Source: Pigoraptor vietnamica
Lineage: Eukaryota > Opisthokonta > Filasterea
Reading direction: 5' to 3'
Assembly: GCA_943704525.1 (NCBI GenBank)
Contig: CALSCQ010002813.1
Coordinates: 1 to 28,261 of the forward strand
Length of the DNA: 28,261 nucleotides
This document shows positions 17,401 to 28,147 of the stretch, in pieces. A program made the position numbers and the translations under genes. Position 1 is the stretch's first letter; each line of letters starts with the position of its first letter. Below the pieces are notes generated by a model. It was given only the letters and a program-made list of their open reading frames with translations, searched no databases and had not been told where the DNA came from.

Positions 17401-19288
17401 TCGCCCTCCATGCACTCGCGCGTCTTGTCGTCCGCCTTCAGGTAGCCCTGTTCGCGCCAGAGGGAGCAGTGAGAACAACGGCGTCTCGTTCACAACTCAC
17501 CCACAACCGAAGTAGAGAGAATGACGACATGCTCGAAACCAACATAGCATACGACCCTAGGACAAGGCTGCAAGTGTGTGCAAAAGACTTGCCTTGAACA
17601 CCGGCGGACCCCTGAAGCACAGCTCGCCAGAGGACACGCCGTCATGGTCCATCGAGGGGACGGGCGCAAGCTTGAAGTCGAGTCCTATTGTACGGATACA
17701 GTAGTGTCACACACGCGTTAATGACACAGGCACATCACGCGCGCACACATGTGCACCCACTGAAGCACGCACACAAACGTCGCAGTCAGTGGTACAGGCT
17801 CGCGCATGTCGACAACCAAATTCACTGCATGCACGCGACATGAATGGTCACGTGCCTGGGACGGGTGCGCCGATGGCGTCGATTTCGTCTCCGACCGTTG
17901 CAACCCCCGTCTCCGTCAAACCGTACGTCTGCGCAAAAGATGCCGCTCAGTGACACGCATCGAGAAATCCCATCAGAGTTCACAATACACAGCATGCGTA
18001 CGTCTGCGTAAACGGGTCGTTCAGTGACACGCGGCAATAAATCCCACTGACTAACTAACAAAAAAAATGCATAGCGTACCTGAAGGACGCGGCAGCGAAA
18101 GCAGCGGCGAAGGTACTCGTGTACGGCGGGGCTGAGGGGCGCCCCGCCAGAGATAATGAGGCGTATCCTGTCACCGAGAATGGGCCTTGTCGCATCCATC
18201 GCACGCCGCTGTCGCTCGTCCTCGGTCACTACGGACGGATCAAACGACGCATAACTCTCGAGATACCGCTCGTAGAATGTGTTGTAGATGCGGGGCGTCG
18301 ACACGAAGAGCGTCGGGTGCAGCGCGCGAATGTCACCCTCGAGCGTGGCTATGCTCCCAGAGTAAAAGCCGATAGAGGCGCCGCTGCGGACGACCGCCAT
18401 CAAATAGATCGACTCGATCGCGTGCGCGAGGGGATTGAAGCTCAGGTGCACGTCGGTATGAAAGAAGCGCGGCCACTGCGACTCGTCGGCGTTGTCCGCG
18501 GGCGGGGTGCCTGGCTCCGGGGTGCCGTACACCTCGGCCTGGAAGTGGAACGCGGCGTGGCTTATTTGCACGCCCTTGGGACGGCCTGTCGAGCCGCTCG
18601 TGTATAGAATGAGATAGATGTCGTCCTCAGCGACAGCTTCCCTTGGGAAAGGGAGGCGCGGATCTGTGGACGCACGTGACGATCAACCGGTGAGTGAAGA
18701 CTATTTCCGCGCAACTGACCAAGGCAAACAGCGAACGCAGCAGACAGCGGCGACGACGACAACAGCACGCGTACCCATCGGCGTGTCCCTCAGCAGCGCT
18801 GCAAGTGTCGTCACGGTAGCGCCATGCGCGTGCGAGGGCACGTGCTCCGTGGGACTGTCCATGACGACCACGTGACGCACGAGACCCGCCGGCGCCGCGC
18901 CCACCGCCCGCAACACCATACGAAGTCGGTCCGCGCTGCAAAACACGACGCTAATCTCCGAGTGCTCGAGCATGTATTCGATGGCGTCGCTCTCGAACAC
19001 GGTGTGCACGGGCACAATGGGAAGCCCCAGCGACGTGCACGCGTAAATAACCTCAATGTAACGCCCCGTGTTCACCGAGCACAGCGCCACGCGCATGCCA
19101 CGGTGGAGGCCAAGGGGCCCCGCGAGCACGGCCGCGATGTGTTTGGCCGCATTGCGCGCGTCTGCGTATGTCCCAAAGTGATATGCGGACGACGTGCGCG
19201 TGCCGAGGAACGGTCGATCACCGTAGCGCTCGGCCGACTCTTCGAACACGCGGAATATTGTCCGCGGCTGCAGGGAAGTGCTGGCCAT
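14459..19288 (-). CDS. Carboxylic acid reductase-like A-T-R fusion enzyme
   Basis: Predicted to adenylate a carboxylic (probably fatty) acid with ATP, load it on phosphopantetheine, and reduce the thioester with NAD(P)H, giving an aldehyde or alcohol. Twelve exons on the complement: 19288-18775, 18663-18080, 17928-17856, 17684-17593, 17447-17310, 17154-17104, 16996-16796, 16694-16582, 16451-15567, 15446-15323, 15228-15102, 14991-14459; 1144 residues plus TAA. The adenylation domain, of long-chain acyl-CoA synthetase type, has YTSGSTGRPKG (192-202), TYGLTET (367-373) and GDWFHTGD (436-443), closing with FSVTNNLLTPSFK. The carrier domain has FFALGGDS with attachment Ser684. The reductase has GATGFVG (781-787), TSTIAAFSGY and Tyr940-x3-Lys944. 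Order and length match bacterial carboxylic acid reductase (FadD9/CAR) and fungal Lys2. Introns 3 and 4 are GC-AG. A phosphopantetheinyl transferase is needed elsewhere in the genome. Confidence 0.85.
17921..18053 (-). repeat. Tandem duplication carrying a splice acceptor
   Basis: A roughly 57-base segment at 17921-17977 recurs at about 17997-18053 (shared CGTACGTCTGCG, TCAGTGACACGC and AAATCCCA). The copy nearer the gene's 3' end contains the real acceptor and first bases of exon 3 of the reductase; the other copy, met first in transcription, keeps CAG|ACGTACG but reads into a stop within eight codons. Confidence 0.8.
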
Positions 19289-19928
19289 TGCTTTAGCAGT
19301 GCGATGGCACACACATAAAAAGGTTTTGAAGAAAAATATGTTTTTACGAAAATGAAAGTGGCGACTGCACTGTGAGTGGGTGTGTTGTCTGGACATGGTG
19401 TGGAATTTCCACATAAAGTAAATAAGGAAACAAATATCCAGATTTGTATAAATGGGACGCTGATAACCATATTCATGCATTTCTCCTGTTCATCCCAATT
19501 TAGGACGTGACCGAGACTCTGTTGATTTGACGTCCTCTCACTATTTACTTGTCTTCTTCGACTCGAATTCAATTCTGCCCACCGGATGGCCACCACAACA
19601 CAGACAACACAAAACACTCACTGCGCTTTGCATTGGAATGCCCAAAAACCGTTCGACACAGCCTCTTCAGCAGAGCCTCTCTTCCCACTCTCACGAAGTA
19701 ACGCGACCTCTTGCATTGCGTTCGAACTGTGGTTCCCCTCGCGGATTCGAACCGGCGACAACACGTGACTTATTGTGCGTGTGCCGCAATCCCCTTCTGA
19801 TTGGGCTGTGGTGCATTGGACGTTGGCCACCGTGCCGCGGGGCCATGGGAGAGTAATTTGCGCGACGTGTGCGCGGCGAGTGGCGAAACGCACGTGCGTG
19901 TCGTGCGGTCGCACTCGAGGCGTCGGGA
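19289..19928. promoter_or_regulatory. Divergent promoter region, reductase/RICTOR
   Basis: 640 bases between two divergent starts. The left half is the window's most AT-rich non-repeat stretch (19310-19500), while the right half is GC-rich. A GGTTCGAATCC box (complement, near 19744) looks like a tRNA B box but no cloverleaf forms around it. No coding exon is supported. Confidence 0.5.
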
Positions 19929-20140
19929 ATGGTGCGTAGGGACGGCTTGTGTGATGTGCCGCTGTGCGCTTTTATGCTGCGTGTGTGATGCAGACGTTGC
20001 CTTTGCTAATCTAATGTTGTGCAACAGGCGCAATTGCGGCCCCCGCCGGCATTTTCGGCCCCAAATGGGCGCCGCATACACTCCAAGCAGCGATCTCGTG
20101 AGTCATACTTTTGCTGCTCGTCATATTGTGTGTGTGTGTT

Positions 20141-20191
<51 letters not shown>

Positions 20192-20663
20192 GCGTGTGCG
20201 TATGCGTGCGTGCGTGTGCGTGTGCGTGTGCGTGTGCGTGTGCGTGTGCGTGTGCATCTTCGTGTGCGAGTGCGAGTGCGAGTGTGTCCATGTGATGCGT
20301 GCGTGCATGTACGGCAAGCTGATCGTGACGCTGCCTTGCGACAGGCGGCCAACACGAGCTGAGTCCCGGTCACCACCGCAACCGAAGCGATGGCTTTGAC
20401 ATGCCCGACGCTGTCCCTCTCGACCTCACGCGCGACCTCTGCGAGAACCTCGGTGACATTATCTTTGAAATTAGCAAGGACACAATCGCACCTGAGACGA
20501 AGCTCGCGCACCTGAACAACCTCACGAAGCTCGTCCGCAGCACCGACCAGCCGCTCGACCACTATTATCCCCTTGACGAAATTCTCGAGTGCCTGCTGAG
20601 CTTGGTCGTGGACCCCGTGAAAGAGGTGGGGGGAAATATCGAATCATCGCCATACTGCGTGCG

Positions 20664-20743
<80 letters not shown>

Positions 20744-21989
20744 GGAGCGGTGCTGTGGTCGCATTCGTGTGTGCTCAACAAGCCCAACGCCATCCGTCAC
20801 AGGTCCGCGCGGGCGCCCTCCGCGTGTGTCGCTACATTGTGCACGACGCGGACAGCATGAAGGCGTTCCTGAAGTACCACTTTGACGTCTTCGTGTGCCT
20901 CTCGCTCGAGCGCTCGGCGGACTTTGAAGTGGAGCGCACGCAGGCGCTGAAACTCGCGCGTCACATCGCGGAAGTGACGCCACAAATGATCCCCCGTCCC
21001 ATTGTCTCGTCAATCGTCGCCATTGCCGACAATGGAGAGGACCGCCTTGCACGCGTGTGCCTCGAGACGCTCTCGGAACTCGCCGTGCGCAACCCCCGGA
21101 TGGTGGCGCAGTCGGAGGGATTTCGCACGATCCTTCGCTCGATTCTCGTCACGAACAACCGGAAGCTCGTCGATTCGCTCTGTCTCGCCGTGCTGTGCGT
21201 CGTCAACCGCCCTGAGACGCGCCGCTACATTCGCGTGGACATCGAACTCGAGTCTGTGTTGCACCCGTTCACAGACGAGTACTACCGCTACGGCGATATT
21301 GAGGCTGCGGGGAAGCAGGGGCCGGGCGCGATGGTTCCTAACAACCCCGCGGCCATGCGCTTCACGTCTAGCAAGATGGCGCTCACGTCCCTCCTGCGCT
21401 CGTGGGGCGGCCTCGTGTGCCTCGCGTCGAACCCGAGCGGGCTCAAGTCGCTCGTCGACGTGCTGTGGCTGCGCAACCGCGAGACAATGCTGGCGGTCAT
21501 GGACCTCCTATTTGACATTCTCGCCATCGACTCGCCCGAGTGGACGGAAGATTTCATGCGAGCGCTCGGCCGCGGCCTCTTCTACCACAGGCCCTCGCGC
21601 AAGTCGGGCGCTTCGACGGACGCCGACGCCTCCCTTCCCCCGGTGACGTCCGCACACGACCTCGTGAAGCACTACCGCGCGGCGCTCGTGGCTGCCCTCG
21701 CGAACGCCAACATTGTGGAGGCGTTGATCGAGGTGATTCGCTGCGAAGACAAGACGATATCGGTGCGTGGGACGGTGCTGCTCGGCGAGTACCTCGAGCT
21801 GGCCAACACACTCCTCCCGCGCGCCATTTCGGTCGCGATTCAATCGGTGCCGGCGCTCGTGGCGCTTGCGGCGGCTTCGTCGGCGCAGGCGTCGGAGCGG
21901 AGCCGCGCGTTTACGGCGCTGACGAACCTCGACCGCCTCCACCAGACGCGCAAGTGGGTGTAGGGCGACTGTGAACATACACACACACG

Positions 21990-22032
<43 letters not shown>

Positions 22033-25000
22033 ACACACACACACATACATTCACACACTGACTCGATTCTGTCTTCCCGTTCTCTTCTCCGTATTTACGC
22101 GCGCCTTATGTGCAAACAGGAACGACGCCGAGACGTTCCCGATGCCACCGTGCAGCAGCTACGGCCTGCACCTCATCCTCGAGCACGCGCGGCGGCTAGT
22201 GCCGCAGGAGACGCTCCCTCCGCTCGATCGGTCGCGCGGCCGCATAGATCAGGCGAAGGCGCAGCTGGACCTCGACATTGAGGACGCGTACTTCCAGTCG
22301 CTGCTGCGCGACTCTGGCGTCGTTGTGACGAAGGACCTGCACAAGTGGAACTGGGATGTGATATGGGAGCTGATTGTGGGTCCCCTGCGCAACACGCGGC
22401 GGCTGGAGGAGGCCGTCTACGCAAAGTTTGTGAAGCGCCTGCTGTCGTTCTTCAGGCCATCGCGGCACATGTTCGCCGACTGCACGGTGGAGGAGGTGCG
22501 TGGGAGTAACCCATTTGGCAGCAAGTGTGGCGCGGTGTGAAAGGCTTTTGGCGCTTGCGCTCACCTACTTTTGTCTGCCTTTATGCGCGCGCTCTCTCGT
22601 CTCTCTCTCTGTCGTGTGCCTACGGCGGCTAGTGTCTTGGCGCGTATGTGGTGTGCTTGGAGGCGGGTGAGCACTGTTAACGTATTGGTCATCGCAGGAG
22701 AATGTGCGGTACACTCGCATTGGGTGTGCGCTGCTTGACCTCCTCGTCCAATCGGAAGAGGGCGTCAAGGCGCTCAGGATGCACAACATTCTGCAGCAAA
22801 TTGCGGACCTTCTCGGCAACCTCGGGGTGAGTGCCGCTCCAGCCCATTGCATCACAACACAACGCAGGCACGCATACACACGCACACACACACGCACAAC
22901 ATCACGATGTCTGACTGGCCGCGTGTGCTCACTTCTCCCGCCCCCAACGCATTTCCGTTACGCTCTTTGTTTTCGCAGGGCGCCTCGGAGCGACCCACAC
23001 ACGGCACCGAGCTGACGACGAAGCGGCTTGCGTCGACGCTGTCACGTGACTACTTTGGGTTCATCGGCGTGCTCTCTGGCTCGGTGGTTGGGCTGAGGTG
23101 CGTGGCATGTCATACGGCCCACTGTGTCACGTGCTGCTGCTGTTGTGCGCAGGTGCATGTGGCTATGAATGGTGCGCAATTATGCTCTGCGTTCATGGTG
23201 CCTTGCGCCTGTCTGTGCGGCGACTGATGGCGGCTGTGTTGGCGTGTCTCTGTGTGCGCAGTCTGCTTGAGAAGTTGAACATTTTCGGGTACCTGTACGC
23301 GATCTGCGAGCTGAAGGAGAGGGACGACGCCATTCGCCTCGTTCTCCAGAGCCTCGACTACAATGTGGACGGCCACGCGCGCATCATTCTGTGCAAGGTA
23401 CGCCGTGAACACGTATCACCGCACGCGCGTGTGCGTCTGTGTCTGTGTCTGTGTGTGTGCGCCTATATGTCGGTATCGGCGTGTCTGTGTCTGTGTGTGT
23501 GAGTCTGTGTGTGTATGTGTATGTGCGGCTATAGTGCTCGTCTGCCTGTCTTGACACCCGACCCACGTGTCGTAGATTTTGACGGCCTGCGACCGCCAAA
23601 TGCGCCTCCACGCGACCGAGACGCTGCGAACGCTCTTCCGCGCGGGCGTCCAATCGTTTCCCTCGTGGGGAGTTGGGCTCCTCGTCACGCAGGTGTGTGC
23701 GCGCTCAACAGGCGTTACTTATTGGTTGCGCGTGCTTTCGATGGTATTGTGGATTGTTGAGACTGTCAATCACAACGAGCTTGTTCTTAATTCCCCCCTT
23801 TCCCTCTCTTGCGCACAGCTGTACGACCCGGATCCCGAGGTTGCCCAGCGTGCTCTCCAGATTTGCGACGAGGTTTCGCACGACGTCGCGTGCCTCAACT
23901 CGCTCGTGCTGTGGCAGCCCGCGCTGCTCCACCTCGGCGACGCCGGGCGCGGCATATTGCTGCGGTTTTTGGGGACGTTCCGCGGGCTCAAGTACCTCAA
24001 CGAAGCGGATTTCACGATGAAGGAGATGGACCGCTGGATTGCGACGGGCAACGCACACTACGTGCAACAGGTCGAGAGCCTCTTGTTTGCGGTGTTGCAC
24101 GGGACGCGCGCCGAGCTCCAGTCGCTGCACCACCACCATACGCTGTCGCACTCGCAAAACTCGGTGGGTTCCTCTGTGCGAAATCGGCGCGTGCGCACAT
24201 GCATAACTTGTGCGGTAGATGTTTTTCGTGCTATTGCTTCCTGTACTTTGGGTGCACATATGTCCGACATCGCATCACGTGACCGATTGGGGTTGAGGGG
24301 GTCGTCGCTGACGCTTATTGTTTCACACCACAGGGCGGCCACAAGCGATCGAGCAGCAAGGACTTTATGGCGCAGATGGACACATCCACGGCCTTCAAGT
24401 GAGTACTAGCGCACACAAGCACGCACACGCGCGCGTACTCTCGTCAGCAGTGTCTCTCTAGGCGGTGTCTCACTCTTCACTCACTCCATCGCCCACACTC
24501 TCTTCGCCCCTCTCTTCACTCTGCCCATCCAATCAATCGCATTTTTTTTCGCCCACGCACACACGCGCGTACTCTCGTCAGGAGTAGGCGTTATCTCGTT
24601 ATCTCCCTTCTTACTTACTTTCACTTTCCACTCCTCTCTTCACTCTGCCCATCTAATCAATCGCATTCGCCCACACAGCCTGCAAGAGCGCGGCGAGGCG
24701 ATTCTTCCCGTGCACTTTTTCGGCGAGCTGGCCAAGACGAAGGACGGCGTTGCTATGATACGCGACAGCGGTTACTTTGCGCTCTTCGCAAAGGCCGTCA
24801 AGTCGACGCCGACGGACGCCGAGTCGCTGCTCAAGATGAAGGCCGCGCTGTGGGCTGTGGTGCGTTACTGTGCGCTCGTTACCGCTGTGCCCATGTGAGC
24901 CCTGTGTGCTTGGATGGCAATTTATCTGTTCGTCTGGTCGTCTGTTCGTCTGTTAGTTGTTTGGTATTGACCGGTTCGTCTGCATGTTGTTGCACTTTGA

Positions 25001-26113
25001 TGTCGACTTGGCTTTTCAGGGTTCATGTGAGCCCTGTGTCCTTGGATGGCAGATTGAGCTGTTCGTCTCTTCGTGTGTTTGTTGTTTGGTGTTAACGTTC
25101 GTATGCGTTGCTGCGCAGGGCCACATTGCGTCGAGTGACCTCGGGGCGTCGTTCATCGAGGGCACGTCGATCGTGTATGACATTGTCACGCTGTGCGAGT
25201 CGTCGGAGATACTTTCGCTCCGCGGGTGCGTTTGCGTGATGCGCGTATCCCCCTGATGTAACCTCTGTGAGAGTGTAACAGTTGAGTACTAACGGAATGA
25301 CGGCGTTTTACGCTGCAGGACATGTTATTATGTACTTGGCCTCATTTCGCGCTCGCGTTACGGCCAAGACACGTTGCGAGAGCTCGGCTGGGAGTCCACG
25401 CTGAGCAGTGACGGGCGCAGCATTGGCGTCTGCCTTCCCATCGACATGTCACGCCTGTTCAGGGTGCGCGCCTTGCCGTTGTGCGTTTTTTGTCGTGTGC
25501 GCATGCAGTGGTCCGCGCTGTGTTTGGACGGCGACATCAACGTTGTCCGACATTTTGCGATTGCATTCGTTCTCATCGGTGCGTGTGTGGCTTTATGCGT
25601 AGCTTGAAATCGGCGACTACGGCGGGTCGTGGGCGCAGGCACTCAAGTTCGATGCCGTTTCAACCCTCGGAAAGGGCGAGACGGTCGATGAGATTATCCG
25701 ACTGATAGGCACCCTCAGCAACGAAGTGCTGCTGAATGCGTCGCGCCGCAGCTTGAAAAAGTGAGTGCCCCGTGCATGGAAGAAGCGCGCCACGCCGTCC
25801 ATCCTTTTGTGTTGTTTTCAGCCGCGCGAAAGTGCGGCACGCTGTGTTGGGTTAAATGCGTCCCGCTGTCCATTGCGTGTGCGTTAGTGTTGCTGACCGA
25901 TTGCGATGCTGTCCCCGCAGGCTCAAGGAGACGCAGGCGGCGCTCTTCTGCGATCCCGAGGTATTTGCGCACGCCGTGAGGCTAATGGCGCTGTACCACT
26001 ACCACCTCAACACGCGCCGCTTTGTCGTCGAGCTCTTCTCTGACGTCAAGATGACGTCGCAGCAGATCCGCGAGACGTTTGACCGCGTGCCGCCGGTGCC
26101 ACCGGGGCTGTAG
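19929..26113 (+). CDS. RICTOR: RICTOR, TORC2 subunit (compact form)
   Basis: Scaffold subunit that defines TOR complex 2, which phosphorylates AGC kinases such as Akt. Sixteen exons: 19929-19931 (ATG only), 20028-20097, 20345-20625, 20803-21953, 22120-22495, 22698-22826, 22979-23097, 23262-23397, 23576-23692, 23819-24163, 24334-24398, 24679-24859, 25119-25225, 25319-25463, 25603-25760, 25921-26113; 1191 residues, TAG stop. Collinear with animal RICTOR: VPLDLTRDLCENL (48-), HLNNLTKLV, EVERTQALKLARHI, ISVRGTVLLGEYLELANTLL, KDLHKWNWDVI, FVKRLLSFFRPS, SLDYNVDGHARIILCK, ALLHLGDAGRGILLRFLG, LSLRGTCYYVLGLISRS, and the C-terminal HYHLNTRRFVVELFSDVK. The long disordered insert of animal RICTOR before that last block is absent. 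The three-base first exon is the weakest call: it rests on ATG|GTGCGT giving M-AQLRPPPAFSAP in phase. All other joins are phase-consistent. Confidence 0.92.
20128..20271. repeat. TG/TGTGCG repeat in RICTOR intron 2
   Basis: A TG tract with TTTG interruptions passes into GTGTGC and GAGTGC hexamer variants, within intron 20098-20344. TG lies on the sense strand. Confidence 0.9.
20666..20741. repeat. Perfect (TG)38 in RICTOR intron 3
   Basis: 76 uninterrupted bases of GT in intron 20626-20802, TG on the sense strand. The intron is 177 bases long and has no stop in the RICTOR frame. Confidence 0.95.
21978..22046. repeat. CA/CG repeat in RICTOR intron 4
   Basis: (CA)n with a (CG)n segment starting some 25 bases after the donor of intron 21954-22119. 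Here CA lies on the sense strand, the minority orientation. Confidence 0.9.
24421..24678 (+). repeat. Tandem duplication inside RICTOR intron 11
   Basis: Two diverged copies of about 125-134 bases (24421-24554 and 24555-24678) share GCGCGTACTCTCGTCAG, CTCTTCACTCTGCCCAT and AATCAATCGCATT. The second ends in the functional acceptor CCCACACAG; at the equivalent place the first has CCCACGCAC, with no AG. Confidence 0.85.
24892..25113 (+). repeat. Direct repeat inside RICTOR intron 12
   Basis: Two copies about 131 bases apart (from 24892 and from 25024) share CATGTGAGCCCTGTGT, CTTGGATGGCA, CTGTTCGTCT and GTTGTTTGGT. The second copy runs to the real acceptor GCTGCGCAG; the first has lost it. Confidence 0.85.
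25284..25292 (+). promoter_or_regulatory. Branch-point-like TACTAAC in RICTOR intron 13
   Basis: GAGTACTAACGG about 30 bases upstream of the acceptor at 25318 matches the strict TACTAAC branch-point consensus exactly. Other introns here carry weaker CTAAC/TTAAC versions. Confidence 0.6.
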
Positions 26114-26458
26114 TGCGCTGAATGTGCGCGTGCTGTGCGCGGTCTGTTGGCGAATAATATCCGAGGGTGAATGGGAGGCATTGCGGTGCGTTCTTGTGTG
26201 TGACTGAGAGAGGAACATCGGCCGTTCAACAGCCGCAAGTGCTGCCACGGCGCCCATCAGCCACTGAAGGGCCCTGACTCCCCAACTGCACACCCCCCCT
26301 CCTTCTTCTGACTCTCTCTCTGGGCAAAATTCGCAATTGCTTTTGTTCTGAGTTTCCCTAAATGTCGCCACAGAGACCATCAGCCACCGAACGGCCTTTG
26401 CCTCTTCACTCATCGCTCTGTACTGTTACCGCGAATCGGCCGACACACCCGGCGCAAT
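26114..26458. other. Convergent intergenic region, RICTOR/kinase
   Basis: 345 bases between the stops of the two convergent genes. It holds an imperfect repeat of CATCAGCCACYGAA (near 26256 and 26379). I see no coding exon. Confidence 0.5.
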
Positions 26459-26910
26459 TCACACGTTCGAATTCTCGTGCGATGGCCCCTGGTCTGCGTA
26501 GAGCGCATACTGGGCCGTCCCGTCGTCCGGCGCGACCTCCGCATAAGGGCCGTCCGCATCGATCGTCTTGAGGGCGACGGGATTGTCAATGACGGAAATC
26601 TTCTCCGATGGAACGTAACGCACACCGCAGAGCTCGGCCATCGCACGGCCGAGCATTTCGACGAGCCGCGAGAACGTGGGGCGCGTCTCGGGCAGCTTGC
26701 GCCAACACGCGTCCATGACGGCGTGCGCCTGCGGTGGGCAGTCCTCGGGGGCGCCCATGCGGTGTCCCTGCTTGAGGTGCTCGAGGACGGCGTGGTTTTC
26801 GATGCCCGCTGAAGGGAACAAGAGCAAAGAGGGGGGGATGCATCAGACGAGATGGGTCAGGCTCAGAGTTGCACTCCAGATTGACTCCTCCGCACTCTCC
26901 CATGGCGAAA

Positions 26911-26952
<42 letters not shown>

Positions 26953-28147
26953 CGCTCTTCGTATTCGGCTCCACTGCGCCGCACAGCATCAAATATGGAG
27001 CGCAGAGAGCACTTACGGTATGGCTTGGCGCCGCGGGCGTAGAATTCCCACATGGTGATGCCAAAGCTCCAGACGTCTGCGCATCACACAAGACTGTCAG
27101 CCGCTGAGGACACTACTGTAATCGCCCGATCAGCACGAAATGAACTCGCATCCAACTACACAGCACACACAAACCCCCCCCACACACACACACACACACG
27201 CGCACGCACGCGCGCACTCACCGGTGGCGTGCGTGTAGATGCGCCTGTCGAGGGACTCTGGCGCCATCCACTTGATCGGCAGCTTACGGCGGGTCTTCGC
27301 GTGGTAGTAGTCGCCGCTCGCCCCCGTGTCGCGCGACAGGCCAAAGTCGGCCACCTTTACGACCACGTTCGCGTGCGGCCCGAGCTTCCAGCCACGCTCC
27401 TGCGGGTTCGCCGGACGAGGACCGTCGAAGACCATGCAGTTGCGCGCCGCAAGGTCCCTGCGCGGCGCATTCCGAATGCACACCATGGCATCAGAGCTCC
27501 AGTCGATCACTGACGAAGGGCACAAGGGGGGAAAGGCCGGGGACGCGTGACACCAACTGGCTCACCTGTGCACAATACTGAGGCGTGCGAGGTGCTCCAT
27601 TCCACGCGCCACATCGATGCAGAAGCACAGAATGTCGAGCGCCGACAGGTCCTTGCGCGACAGCCCCTGTGTGTAGTGGCGGACGTCGCCCTTTGCCAGC
27701 TCCAGAATCATGCAGTTCGGATTGCCCTGGCGTGCGCAGGCTCCGTTAGCGCGATGGACAGCACGCGGATACAAGCGATGGACAGCATGCAGATACAAGA
27801 GATGTGCATGCACACACAGTCACAGACTACGACATATCCACGCCTGACCCGCCCACCTGCGTGCACACGCCGAGCAGAAAGACGACATGGGGATGTCGCG
27901 GCACCGAGCGCATGAGGTCAATCTCCGACATAAAGGCGCTCCGGGCAGAGCGAATCTCGTCCACCGACGACAGCGTCGACACCTTGAACGTCTTAATGGC
28001 GGCCATCTGCTTATTCTTTCCGATGTCCACCTCCGCACGATACACCTCGCCAAACTCGCCCTCTCCGATGCGCTCAAGCAGCCGGATGCAGCTGTCGGGC
28101 ACCTCCAGGTCGACAATCTCCGGACGACGAACGACCGTGTCGATGAG
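26459..28147 (-). CDS. Protein-tyrosine kinase, C-terminal part (5' partial)
   Basis: Tyrosine kinase domain plus tail, 365 residues visible. Exons on the complement: 28147-27857, 27726-27566, 27457-27222, 27076-27017 and 26808-26459, all in phase, ending TGA. Counting from the first visible residue: glycine loop GEGEFGEVY (28-36), ATP lysine AAIK (52), catalytic loop HRDLAARN (150-157, cut by an intron inside the Arg codon), DFG (188-190), tandem activation-loop tyrosines 201-202, and PIKWMAPES, the tyrosine-specific substrate loop. The C-lobe includes [16 protein letters not shown] and [14 protein letters not shown]. The tail after the domain carries YAEV, YALY and YADQ, possible SH2 docking sites. 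An acceptor precedes the first visible exon, so the N-terminal part (receptor or cytoplasmic) lies to the right of the window. All catalytic residues are intact. Confidence 0.92.
26912..26951. repeat. Homopolymer of 40 A
   Basis: Forty consecutive A residues in the last kinase intron (26809-27016), which is poly-U in the transcript. It lies about 100 bases upstream of the acceptor, too far to be the ordinary polypyrimidine tract. No target-site duplication or coding remnant marks it as a retroposon tail. Confidence 0.9.
27181..27215. repeat. CA repeat in kinase intron
   Basis: Short (CA)n passing into CGCACG units, in the intron between the DFG exon and the DVWSFG exon; TG on the sense strand, adjacent to the donor. 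Confidence 0.85.

Noticed and set aside
19725-19770. tRNA gene suggested by GGTTCGAATCC on the complement
   Set aside because: The B-box matches, but the T-stem pairs poorly and no acceptor or D-arm partner is found at the right distance, so no cloverleaf forms.
20065-20097. Translation start at ATG 20065 for RICTOR (MGAAYTPSSDL)
   Set aside because: It ends the exon in a phase that leads into a stop in the next exon; the other frame leads to GQHELSPG and on to VPLDLTRDL.
26912-26951. Poly-A tail of a processed retroposon
   Set aside because: No element body or target-site duplication is seen beside the 40-A run; a simple homopolymer is enough.
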